64,000 nucleotides of DNA from Brachionus koreanus (lineage: Eukaryota; Rotifera; Eurotatoria; Ploima; Brachionidae): assembly GCA_016987375.1 (NCBI GenBank), contig PJRA01000048.1, positions 2,591,695 to 2,655,694 of the forward strand, read 5' to 3'. The notes below the pieces were generated by a model that saw nothing but the letters and a program-made list of their open reading frames with translations, was not told the origin of the DNA and ran no database searches. Positions 36,233 through 48,400 of the stretch are shown here, in pieces. A program made the translations under genes and the position numbers. The first letter of the stretch is position 1; each line of letters opens with the position of its first letter.

Positions 36233-38404
36233 CTAAAATTTTTCTTGGTCTAAATTTTGATTAAAATAATCATCTTCATTATAAGCTGTGTATTCATCAT
36301 CATCACTTTGGTGAATTGTTCTTTTAAATCGATTATGTAAAAATTTGAATTTTTTCATTCGATTTTCTAATCTAACATTTTGTTCAACGTCTGTATCTTC
36401 GGTACTTAAAACATCTTTCTGAATTTTTTTCTTAATTTTAAGCAATTTTTTTTTATGAATTTTTTTAACTGATTGATTTGATTCGGCTTCTGATTCATCA
36501 TAACTCATATAGCTTTTTTTAATATCAAATTCAAAATCAGAATATTCAGAGTTATTTTTAAGGTTTGCTAGCAATTCAGATGATTCTGAATTTTCACTAT
36601 TTTTAAAACTAACCACTGAGCCTACATCTTCTTGATCAGACTCATTATTATTTATTCCAGTTGCTTCTTTTATTTGCCGATCAAATTCTTCGAAAGTATA
36701 ACTAATTTTTGATTTAGCTCTTCGCGATCTTTTATCATTGCCTTTAGTTTCCGTAATTGATAATGTATCTTCAACTTTATTTTGAAGAAATTCTCGTTCT
36801 TTCTCAATTTGTTTTAAATGATTTGCTTTGTTTTTTTCAATTTTCAAATTTTCTTTTTCTTCTCGTTCTTTTTTATTTATTTCGATTTGGTCGAGTTTTT
36901 TCTCAAGATTTCGAATTAAAAAACTATGTTCACATATCGGGCAATACCATTCACCCTCTGGTATTTCTTCAATCTGAGGTTTTAAACAGTCTAAATGAAA
37001 TCGCAAATCACAGCTATCACAAATGATCAACAAGTAATCTTCTTTTATTTCGCAGCATTTCGTACATCTACATTCATCTTCTTCTGTAAGATTATTCACA
37101 TCGGACTCCATCTCCAAATTATTTGAATCGTTATCAGATTCTGAAATCAATTTCCGAGGTCTACCGGGTCTCTTTTTTTTTGTTTTTTTATTTAAATTTT
37201 TCTGATAGCACTCAGCTAAAAAAAAATAAAATTTTCAATAAAATTTAATTTTTTGCATTTTTATGTCTCGAAACAAATTTCTAATCATTACTAAAACTTA
37301 AGTTTAAAAGTCTATTTATCTTAATAAATTTAAATTTCTTTTTTTTTCCAAAAACAAAATGTTTTTTTGGTAAAATTTTTGATTTAATAATTCAAATGTT
37401 AAATTATTAATCTTAAAATTTTTTTAATTTGAAAAATATTTTTTACTTTTTATAAATTCTAAAAAAACCAATATATTAATTAATGTCTTTAACTTATTAC
37501 TAAATTGATTCAAATAAAATGTCACACCCTCAATTTAAAATTTAAAGTAAAAAGACTTACATTCATTTAACTTTTCTAGTGCCGGTTCAGTGAGCAAATT
37601 TTCAATCAAATCTCTAATCTGTTGAATATTTCTAAATAAATGAATAATAAGAAATTGATTTATTTAAAAATTAAGACTAAATTCTGTACTTGGAAATCAA
37701 CTTCCATGAATATCCTTGAATATCAATAGAATACTGGGTAAATAAACGTATATTGAAGCAATAATCAACAAACAGCCAATAATTAGATCCGCTAATATCT
37801 CTCCCTATAGCTTTGAATCTTAGTCCGCATTCATCATCATTATTTTCATTGCTTACTTGTTTGAATTTTGGATTCTCGTCAAATTGTGATTCAACTAATT
37901 TCTTGGAAAAAAAGTTAAAAAAAAACTTATACATGAAAGATGAAATTTACTATTAAAATCCTAAGTTTTGTTTGAAGGTCTATTTGGCAAAACTCATTGA
38001 ATAAAATTTCATCTTCAAAAATTTTTTCAACAAACTTAAAGTATTTTTCGTAAAAGACTAGATTTTTAATTAAAAACAATTTACTTTTTTAAACGCCAAA
38101 TTAACTTTGTCTTTTTTTACATTTTTACCAAAACTAGTATTTCTTATTAAGCACCAAAGAAAGTCTTTTAAAAACTGTGTAGCTTACCGTAAGATTTTAA
38201 CTAATTATCTCAATATTTTAAATAAAATATTTTACTTTCTGATCGATTTACTAAACTAGATTCAAAATTATCAAAAATAAATTCTTTGAGGACTAAAAGC
38301 TTTCCAAATTTATCAATAAATGATAAAATGACCCCATAATTTATATCATTAAGAAGTGAATCTGTGTTCAATTGGGCTGTCTCATCTTCTGGTTTCGGTT
38401 CCAT
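36233..38404 (-). CDS. RSF1: Remodeling and spacing factor 1-like PHD protein (6 exons, 530 aa)
   Basis: RSF1 partners the ISWI ATPase SMARCA5 in a nucleosome-spacing complex. Exons 38404-38252, 38174-38085, 38034-37951, 37901-37690, 37631-37561 and 37215-36233 join in frame to 530 aa. The N-terminal half matches the RSF1/WHIM-like region: ILSFIDKFGKLLVLKE, then LVESQFDENPKFKQV and FKAIGRDISGSNYWLFVD, then SWKLI. A basic RPGRPRK AT-hook-like motif follows. The PHD finger has the Cys4-His-Cys3 pattern, CRCTKCCEIKEDYLLI, CDSCDLRFHLDC, GEWYCPICEHSF. A charged coiled-coil stretch and ISYTFEEFDRQIKEA, equal to ISYRFDEFDEAI of vertebrates, come next, then acidic and serine-rich sequence. It is far shorter than human RSF1 (1441 aa), mainly lacking the disordered middle. 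Boundaries of exons 1-3 are less certain. Confidence 0.9.
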
Positions 38405-39249
38405 TTCTTTGTTATTTTTTTAAAACTGAATATCGACTGTTTAATTCATGATTCTAAAATTACTAAAAAATATTGAATATTTTCTTGGAAGATAAAATTC
38501 AAAAAATTTGTTACAGTTTTAAAATTATATGCAGTTTTTTATTGAAGAAAATGAAGAAAAATTCAGTTTTGTTTTGAAATTACATGCGTTTATTCATATC
38601 TTAATGCAAATTTAAAAATTCTAGATAAACTGTTTTTAAAATTGTCTTAAAATTTGGATATTTTTTTTAGGAAATTTTTCAATTAATCTTTCATTTAAGT
38701 GATAAAAAAATTATAACAAATTCCATATCTAACCAATTTTTTTAACACTAGAAAACCCTGAGGAACCCCATATTGAAAATATGAAATTTGAATTTTATCA
38801 CATATGAATAAAATTTAAAAAAATGGCTTTAGTTATCTAAAAAGCTTGATTGTAATTTTTAAGAAAATGAATAAATTTTCAAATAAAATGTTTTGTTTAT
38901 CTTAATAACTTTATTTGAAATTTTGAAGAGAAATCATCCGGGCTTTCTAGTGTTTAAAACGAAGCATTTAACTAAATTTTAAGCTTTGAAAATTGAAAAA
39001 TTTCAATTAATCAAAAAAAAATTGTGATTCTGTAATCAAATTATGAACTCAAAGATGTTAAAACGAGAAATTTATGAAAGATAACTAATTATATACATAA
39101 TTATTTCGTTTTTGATTGTCATTTTTTTTATTAAACAAATCAAAACATTATTCAAAAATTATTTAGTAAAACAAAAATCAAAAGAAATGTCTTAAGAATT
39201 ATTAAAATTTTTAAATAAATAAATTTTCATAATAACAATCAAGAAATAA
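38405..39249. other. Intergenic containing TTAA MITE copy 2
   Basis: A/T-rich. The only recognisable structure is the MITE at 38742-38957. Confidence 0.6.
38742..38957. mobile_element. TTAA-flanked MITE, copy 2 (reverse orientation)
   Basis: Element 38746-38952, TTAA at 38742-38745 and 38954-38957 (one extra T on the right). Ends CACTAGAAAACCC and, inverted, CACTAGAAAGCCCGG. Read in reverse it aligns with copy 1 (16956-17169) over the whole length, for example the shared ATATGTGATAAA and AAAGCCATTTTTT blocks. Noncoding; placed between the RSF1 and RNase T2 genes. Confidence 0.8.
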
Positions 39250-40068
39250 CTAAATTTGATTATGATGTTTTTTGAATAGTTTAGTCGAATATTTAATTGT
39301 GGGGTAGTGTATAGGAATGTCAGGCTGGCATTGTATCTCTTGAGCTGAATTGTCCGTAGCAATTTTTGCCAATTCAACTGCTTTAAACTCGCAATCAACT
39401 AATTCAAAAGATTTACTCAAACAAATTTGCATTTGACTAAGATATTGAACATCTGATTCTTTTAGGACATAACAAACTATCATTGGTTCGACTTTAAAAT
39501 AAGATCTGATAGAATATTTGATTTTGTCTAAGTCATAAAGTAGAGAATCGTCTGGTTCGATATTAAACTTTTTTAAAGCTGGTCCAAAATCATAGATGTT
39601 CCTCAAATTCAACGATACATTAAAATAGTCGCTCTCAGATTTAATTTGTGATAAAGTGAGTGCACAAGTTCCATGTTTTTCCCATTCATGCTTCCAAAAA
39701 GACTCCAAAGGTGTATTGGTGTATAAATTGGGCCAAAATTCTAGAAGCTCTGGTAGAAGCCATTTAACTCGATCAAAATCAAATGGAAGCGATTTGTTAC
39801 AATATTGTGGTCCAATTTCAGTTTTTATTGACGGCCATAGACCATGTACAACCCATGTAGTTATGTTTTTGGCAATTGAGCAAGTGTGAGGACCGGGAAA
39901 CATACAAGAGGAGGCTGGCCATATTTGACGAAATATTAAATAATCAAAGTCATTGTTTTTATCAAAGTGACGCTTAGTTACGTCGTAGTGATTTGAATTT
40001 GGCCGCGCCCAACACCATTTTGTTAAAATAAATAAACTAATTGAAAAAATAATTAATCTATTGTGCAT
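39250..40068 (-). CDS. RNASET2: Ribonuclease T2, secreted or lysosomal (272 aa)
   Basis: T2-family acid endoribonuclease, cutting single-stranded RNA through a 2',3'-cyclic phosphate, usually in lysosomes or outside the cell. One uninterrupted frame of 272 aa. A hydrophobic signal peptide (LIIFSISLFILTKWCW, residues 5-20) precedes the mature domain. Both catalytic motifs are present: CAS1 VVHGLWPS (His75) and CAS2 SFWKHEWEKHGTC (His127, Glu130, His132). Cysteines around 55, 63, 90, 135 and later in QICLSKS and DCEF fit the family's disulfides. N-glycosylation sites include NIT (69-71) and NVS. No intron, unusual beside its spliced neighbours. Appears intact. Confidence 0.95.
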   Translation of the reverse strand: MHNRLIIFSISLFILTKWCWARPNSNHYDVTKRHFDKNNDFDYLIFRQIWPASSCMFPGPHTCSIAKNITTWVVHGLWPSIKTEIGPQYCNKSLPFDFDRVKWLLPELLEFWPNLYTNTPLESFWKHEWEKHGTCALTLSQIKSESDYFNVSLNLRNIYDFGPALKKFNIEPDDSLLYDLDKIKYSIRSYFKVEPMIVCYVLKESDVQYLSQMQICLSKSFELVDCEFKAVELAKIATDNSAQEIQCQPDIPIHYPTIKYSTKLFKKHHNQI

Positions 40069-42444
40069 CTTGGAAAAAAAATTAATAATTAGTGTGATTT
40101 AATGATAATTTCTAACTAATTGTTCATTGATCAACAACTAAAAATAATTATCAAAAAGTTAGTTGATCTAATGGTGGCAATTTTTATGTGAATTAAGCTT
40201 TCTTAAATATTATAAATAAGATCTAATCCAAATTAACTTAAAAGCTGCTAAAATAAATGATAAGGTTCGACATGCAAAAGCTAAGTAAAAAGAACTTGAA
40301 ATTTTCCATTTAAAGACTAATTATTCTGAAAATTCTTATAATCACTCTTTTATCATTAGCTAGACTTTGAAAAAATTCTATTTCAAGTCAAATAATCAAT
40401 GTTTTTTTTTTCATTTAAATTTATCAAATTTCATTTTTTTAAAGATAAGATATAACAAAAAATTGTCTTAAGATATTTTGATGAATATTATTTTTTTTTC
40501 TAAATAATCAAAATTTCAATTTCGCATTAGAGAGGATATTAAAAAAATTAAAAAAATGACATTTTGAATTAATATTTTGCCTTTGGAAACAGATATTAAA
40601 TATCAATATCCTAACAAAGATTATATAATAATGAATCTCGATTGCTTTAAATTTTAATACAAAAAAATTAAAATGATAAAATAATACTTAAAATTTTTGT
40701 TTTCATTTTTTTCTGTCCATTATATTTATGCTAAAAATTCTGAAATATTTTATAAGATTGTGACATTGTATTTGTATCAAAAATAGCATTGAAATATGCT
40801 AATGTAACTGATTCAATTATAATAGTTATTTTTCAAAGGCTGAAATCAACATATTTTAAGTTTTATTTAGCGCCTCCTCAACGATTTGAAAAAAAATGAT
40901 TAAAATTTGAGAAGTATTTTGAATGTTGAGACCAAATTTGATAAATGACTTAAAAAAGAGGTTCAATCAATAGAGTAATATTGATTTCAGCTCAATTAGG
41001 CTAATTTGAAATTCATTTGTTGCAGTTATGAATTTTCCATATGCTGTTGCTCGAATAGCTAAATTAAATTTTTTCGGTTTAAAAATTATTATTTATTTTT
41101 TGCTTGTGATTTATTAATTATTTATAAAAGCTCAAATTGAAGAAAATCAACTATTATAAATTAAAGCTAAGTGACTAAAGTGGATATTTTTAATCATTTT
41201 TTTTATAATTATGGATTTTAAAATAAAAAAATCTAGAGAAACTAATTTTAATTTTAAATTTTTTATTTATTATTTTAATAAGTTTTATAATATATTATCT
41301 AATTTGAAATTTTATTTCAATCGAGTAGATCCGAATGAAAATTTAGAATTTGTTTTTATTTATTTAAATGTTCAGTTAATGTTTAGCTTTGTATTAAAGA
41401 ATCAATATTTCATGTTAAATTAGATAACTATACTCGAAACAAAAATTTTGTTAAAAATAATTTTTAAATTAGAAGTGAATTATGCTAAATATTCTTTAAA
41501 ATATTGTTTGTCAAATAATTATGGCTCTATGCCTAGGGATTTAAAAAATTTAAAAATAAATCTTTAGAATTATTTATCAATAATATTTTAATTATGTTTC
41601 AATCGAGCCAGTTATTCGATAAATAGTATTATTTGAAAAATTATTTGAAAAAGTGTTGTCAAAGGTTATTTGAATATTAAGAAAAATACCATTTATTTTA
41701 TTTCAAAAAAGCTAAATAAAGTAAAAACATCGCTTTTTTATGATTTTTTAAACGATTGAGATTTTATTTTGCCAAATTTTTTAAAGTACAAAATTAAAAT
41801 GGCCTTATTACAATGATTCTGTCAGTCTGTTGTCAAGAAGGGATCAGTTTAACTATTTAAAAAAAAATCATTAGTTTTTAATTAATTTATTTGAACCATA
41901 GTTTTTAATTTTGGGTCAGATTTTTTAAATTTTCAAATATTGATATGATAAGATCATTTCCTTCTATAAAAATCGAATAGCCAACTGAAAATTTAAAATG
42001 TTTGTTTTCAATCTATTGTGATGCAATAAACGCAGACTTTAACCTAGTTTAATCAACCATTGTCTATGGGACCTCTAATAATTGAGCTAAATAAATAATA
42101 CACTGCCCTATATTTTGCTCAATTCAAAATTTCATTTCACAAACCTTCAGACATTATTAATCAAAAATTTGTGACGCTAGCTCTTTATATGCTTGCTTGC
42201 TTGTGTTCAAAGAGAAGCTTGTATTTATATTTGAAAAAAAATCGCACGATTTTTAGTTTAACGCATTATTATTGCGTTGGTAAAGTAATATTTTTGTTTT
42301 GGTTTTTTTTTTATTCTATAATTAGTAATAAATTATTCAAAGGGTCGTATGAAATCCTAATCAAGAAAAAAAATTAAAATAAAAAAAATCATAATTTAAA
42401 AATTTTATTTTAGATTTTGATTTAAATTATGATCCTATAGAGGA
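40069..42444. other. 2.4-kb A/T-rich intergenic
   Basis: No gene, RNA or repeat that I can support. An open frame near 41211-41423 is low-complexity Asn/Phe/Lys/Tyr-rich sequence expected by chance here. The 3' part should hold the Aster promoter. Confidence 0.5.
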
Positions 42445-45400
42445 ATGGATCCGGAGGTAAAGTTCAGCTTGGACAATTCTTTTACATCAAATGAGTCGAA
42501 TTCAGCTCAAGACTCGGCGATATGTTCGCCGTCTGAGCAAGCGTCAGCTAGAAAATCGGCATCCAGCCACCCTGATTCAAGCTCAATTAAGTATGCAGTT
42601 CATTATGTAATATTTCATAAGAGATAAATTTTTAGTTACTAACTTATCTAGAAGTTTATTCGGAATTTTAATTTACCAAAAGGAGAACGCTTTCTAGGAA
42701 TGTAATTTAACATTACTATTACTATTAAATTTTGAAATATTCAGTAAAAAAAAACATAATTTATTAAGTAATTTTAAGTTGCTTTTTATATATTGTATGG
42801 TTCGATTTTTTGATAATCAGACAATGTTTCTATTATGTTGAAAAATGATTTGGTTAATAAATCGATAGAAAACTAAATAAAAAAAAAAAGAAGATAGACT
42901 TTTTATGTAATAGCAATTAAAATTTTCCTTTAGAACTAAGATAAATTTAATTAATTATTTAAAAAAAAATAAATTTTTATAATTACTTCTCCAAGATAAA
43001 CAAATCACCTTATTGATGTATGTCAAAAAAGAGAATTTATTTCGTAATCTTGACTCATTATCCTTGTTAAATTATGATTTAAAAAAAAAATTGATAAAAT
43101 AGATTTTAGTTAATAACGTCACAGTTTCAAAATATCAAAATAGTGGTAAGACTCTTCACAACATATTATAAAAGAGGCAAACAATTACTAATATTTCAGT
43201 TTCTTTTTAATAATAAAAAAAAAAAGAAATATCGTACGTTTTTTCCTTTAAATTTTTACCTAAATTTCAGCGGTCCAAGGCTTAAACTAAATTTAACATG
43301 TTTTAAATTTACGATTTTATTTGAATTTATTTTAAAGCGAAACCGAATTCGATGTAGAGAAAGAAATTATTAATAATGATAACTTGCAATCAAATTCGCT
43401 GCAACTGTCTTCACTAAGCTTGGAAAAAAGTTCTAACGAGGATACGATGAACTCTAATAGAGACAATGATCCAGCCCATAGTGCTGAAAATTCACCAAAC
43501 CTAGCAAATGTAAAAGAAGGTGAAAGATTAACCGCTACGCTACGCAGTAATAACTCTTCAAGCTCAGACAAAAATAGAACTTCAAGAGACCAAGATCAGT
43601 TCAAGAATTCAAATTTTAATCTAAATCACAATTCAATCGCTGTAATGACTAATATTGACGAACAGAAGGCTAAAAATTCAAGCTTGTCGAAAAAAAATTC
43701 TAAATCGAGAAAACCATGGTATAGTGTAAGTAATTAATACTAAAGTAAATAAAATATGCTTTCTCAAATTTTTACTTTTTTTCTATAAAATCTATTTTAG
43801 CTAATAGAGTTTTCCCATGAGACTTAATTTGAACTAATTTGTATTTTATAGTGTGAGATTTTAAGTTAAAAAATGAAAATATATTTTTTTTTTTCAAACA
43901 CGTATGCTTTTTTAAAAAGATACATACACAATTTAAAATAAAATCTTAAATTCATCGCATTATTGCTAAGTTACAAGAAAATTTTAATTAAAATTGCACA
44001 GCAATTGCTAAAAATTAGTCAAGCAAATTAAGATCTAAACTTGAAAATTGCATACATTCAATTACTAATTTAAATTTATTTTTCATTAAATATAGACATA
44101 TGATTTAATGAATCGACCAGGAAAGGTAGGATTAAATTAAGAAAAGATTCGTGCTTGAAAAATAAATAAAAATATGAAAAAAAATTTTTTTTTTTTTGAA
44201 AAAATTTATTTTGACTTTTTCTATTTTAGGTTTTTACAAATACTTACAAACAAAAAAACGAAGACTTTCACCGTTTATTTAAACTTCCATCAGAGGAAAT
44301 ACTTCTTGTTGACTATTCTTGTGCTCTACAACGCGAAATACTTGCACACGGTAGACTATATGTATCATTAAATTACGTTTGCTTTCGAGCCAATATAATC
44401 GGTTGGGAAACTACAGTAATTTAATTAAAAAATAAAAGAAAAAAATTTTCTTAATATTTTTTTGACTAAAGCTTATCCTAAAGCTAAAAGACATTCGAAG
44501 CATTTTAAAAGATAAAACAGCTAAAATAATACCAAACGCTATTTCTCTAGTTTTGGATAACGAAAGATATTTTTTGACCAGCTTTTCATCGCGTGATAAA
44601 ACATACTCTACTTTGATTAAGGTCTGGAAATATGCACTATCGGATACTGTAAGTATTTACCAAGTGACAAAATTAAATCTAAAATTAAAAAAAAATTTTA
44701 AGTCACCTTGTTCTGGGACTTTATTTAATTTTAGTCTAGAAATTTTTTTTAAGCATAAACTAAATAATAAAAGCTGCCATCTGATGGCATTTTTTAGTAT
44801 CAAATTTTTTTTTCTTTCTCAATTTTAGATTAAGTTTTCTTAAATAAATAAATAATTTAATTTTAAATTTTTTAGTCTTTGACATCAGATGAGATTAATG
44901 GAATTTTGAAAGCGTGTTACGGCGAAGACTTGGGATATAATTCAGACGACGTTGAATACGAATATTATTCCAATTTAAAGACAAGACAAACCACCTTGGG
45001 TATTGTTAAAAAAATGTCGTAAAGTTAAAATTAAATGAAATAAATTTTTTGTACAGATTTTTCTGATTTTGGAGAAAATAAATTGAGTTTGAATCCTAAA
45101 CATTCTTCACCTATAATTGAGGATCAAATTTTGAACAACACAGACGATATAAATTCATTCTCAGACGATCAAACAACCATGAAAAAACAAAAAAATCTAT
45201 TATTTGAATCATCATCAAGCTCTTCATTCGGGACAAAAGTATCTACTAATGGTCAGGTTGGTCATCGACATTCATCTAGTTATGACGCATCCATTATCGA
45301 CACTAGTGAGTCTTTAGAGGTATCTGAATTCATTTTAAATTTGTCTACGTTTACAAATTATTTTTCTTCATTAAGAATTTCTATGTCAGTTAATTATTTT

Positions 45401-48400
45401 TTCATTCCATAATAGAATTTAGCTTCGGATCTAATGCAGCTTTTAAAAATTGAGTCCTTTTCAAATTTTATTTTCTTTAAAAATCTAATTTATCATGCCA
45501 TTAAACTTAAATATTTGGTAAACCTAAATTTATGCCTGCAAACAATCGACAACTAACAAAGAATATTTATTTCAAATATAATATATTCTAATTTTTAATT
45601 TTAAAGAAATTATATAAATAAATTTTTTCTTGCTACGTAATCAATTTTATTTAGCAAATTTACTTTCTAAATTTAAATATTTTTACACATTAAGGTTCTC
45701 GTGCCTGTTCCAAATACTACTGGTGTCTTTCTAAAGGTATTAATAATCATTTAGTTTTAATTTTTTTTTAGTCAAGTGACCAAGAATTTGGCTATATTTT
45801 GTTTATTTAAAAAAATTCAAGTTACAGTAAAAAATTTAAAATAAATTTAAAAGTTAAATACAATAAAGATGAAGTTATATGCCTTAATCTTCATTGATAT
45901 TTGTGAATTTTTGATCAAGAGATCAACATTTTTTATTTATTTTCAGGTTATTTAATTATGATTTTTATTAAAAATCTTGCATAAATTAAAAAATAATAAT
46001 CAATCAAGCATTTCATCATTCAATAATTATCTTTATTTATTAAAATTAATCAATTGACTAGCATTTTGAATATTAAAAGTTCATTTAAAAAGTGACCAAC
46101 TGCTGAGAAAATTTCATTTTTCAACATTAAATTTCAATAATTCTTCATAGACGGATATCCCCATCATATTCATTTAAGCATAAATTTTTATAAGACAAAA
46201 AGTTTTTCTAATCTAAAAATAATTTTTTCAAATTTTTCTTCCTGTATTGAAATTAAGGAAAATAAGTTTTTAGCAATTTGTTACTATGGAAAATAGTTAA
46301 ACTTATCCAAAAATCTTGTTATTTATTTAGGTTTATTAATCTAATTTTATTTAAAATCAAATAAATTAAATTAGTTTTTGTTCGCCTCTTTTGGAATTCG
46401 TTGGAAAAAAAATTAATTTACAATTTATAATTGTAATATTTTACTTTTGAAGCGTCCTCGATCAATGGTTGTTGATAAAAATGATAAGAGTACAAAATCC
46501 TACAGCAGTACTTTTGCGAAAGCTAGTCACGCGAACATTTCAAATGAAGCAAGTGCGGATTCTTCAGACAAAAGTAGCCAGAGCACTGATGTTAACAACA
46601 ATGAACAAAAATCAGACCCTAAAAGTCAAAGCAATTTGAGCACATATTCCCCAATCACAAGCAATTCTCAATCATCAAGTAAATTAGCTAAAAAGTAAAT
46701 TTAAATAAAAATTAATCCGAAAATAAAAAAGAAAAAGTTGACTTGTCTTCGTCGATGATCGGACAGACTTCAATGGTATCGCCTTCGCCAGTGACTTCAA
46801 GTCCAAGTGAGCCTGTCGAAATTTTTGATCCAAATGCTAACAACAATGCAAAATGTTCGTGCGCAGAGCACAATGGCAAAGAGCTGATGAACCTGACATT
46901 TAACATGTCTGTAAATCAGCTTTTTGAATGCTTATTTGGTCACACTGAATTTTGTCAAAAGTACTGGGAGTCCCGGAAATTTGGCAACTTAATTGTCGGT
47001 GAGTGGAAAAATGAGCCTAATTTACCAGCCCGCAGATTAGAGTATACGATTGATCTAGGCGGGGCTTTGGGAAGACCAAAAAATACAGAAGATCAGGTAT
47101 TAATTTTAGAAATTTTATTTAAAAAAACAAATCATCATCTTTGGGTGCATTTGTGATTACTTTAATCGGAAATGATTTGTTCAACACTTTTTCACTTGGA
47201 TAAGGGTTGCTTGTCAATAGAATAACTTTAAAATTACTCAGACGCATTTTATTAAAATTGGTTACTTCATACTCTTTTCCATCGATTTCAACACGAATTA
47301 ATCTAACAAATTTATCATCATTAATCAACTCTTTAGAAAAAATATCATCAAACAATTTATCATCTATTTGATCACATGTCGACTTAACAGCCTCTATCAA
47401 CTCTTGGTCATATTGCATTAAGTCAATTACAAATGGTTTGCCATAACGTATTGAACCAAGCAATGCTATACGAAATTTTTCCTTTTCCATTGATTTCATA
47501 TCAAGACAATTAACATAATTTGTATCTCTGTATCGCAAAAAAGTAGATGCCTGATCATTTTGGTCAATTATAATTGGCCATTTGTCTGTTTTTTTCAAAG
47601 AGCCTGTTATGTCTCTGAGAACCATATCGTCTAATTCTTTTATATTTATTTTCATTATTTTGTCATCATCTAGATCAGACTCGTCATCATCCGAGCCCGG
47701 ATCCGAGTCCGATTCTTCAGTGTCATTTTTAATTTTCTTTTTTTCTTTACGAATTTCAGACAACAAATCTTTGTAGAAAATACGCGATTTGACACTTTTT
47801 TCTTTTAATTGATCCGATTTGGCATTTAATTCAATTCTTTCCGATTCTTTTTTGTCGATTAGAGGCGCATACATGTCCGGATTGAGCAAGTATTCATCAT
47901 GTAGTCGCTGAAGTTCAGTGGTACATTTCAGAAGTTCATTTTTAACATACTCAAATTGAGTCCTCAATTGTTCATAGTCTTTTTTGGCCATTTTTTTCTG
48001 TTCTTCGAGTCCATTTATTTGTTCTTGCTTTATTTCTTTGCGAGATTTTTCAATCTGTTGAAGCATTCGTTCAGTTAATTGAATATTCCAATTTTTGAGA
48101 ACCTCAATTACATTGTCTTTGGTCGCTGCATCAATTACTCGTTGTCCATCTTGTGAATACAGTCTTGGATCGGCACCATTTTCCAGCAAGAGTTGAACAC
48201 AATGCAAATGACCAGCAAAAGAGGCTCGCCAAAGTGGAGTTCGATTAAAGGCGCCTCTTGAATTTGGATCAGCGTTGTTTGATAGCAAAAATTTGCAAAC
48301 TTCTGCTGAACCGCCTGCTGCAGCTTCGGATAGTGCACTATTGTTATTTGAGTCTTTACAATCAATTAGATTTAGAATAGCTTGCTTTATTTTTCCATGA

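Noticed and set aside
41211..41423. 70-aa open frame
   Set aside because: Made of Phe, Asn, Lys and Tyr codons from A/T-rich DNA, with no motif, splice context or similarity that I recognise.
47099..47156. Aster truncated after exon 9 by a stop
   Set aside because: A GT donor at 47097 and an in-phase exon at 48955 encoding the rest of VASt show that the gene continues beyond the nested frame.
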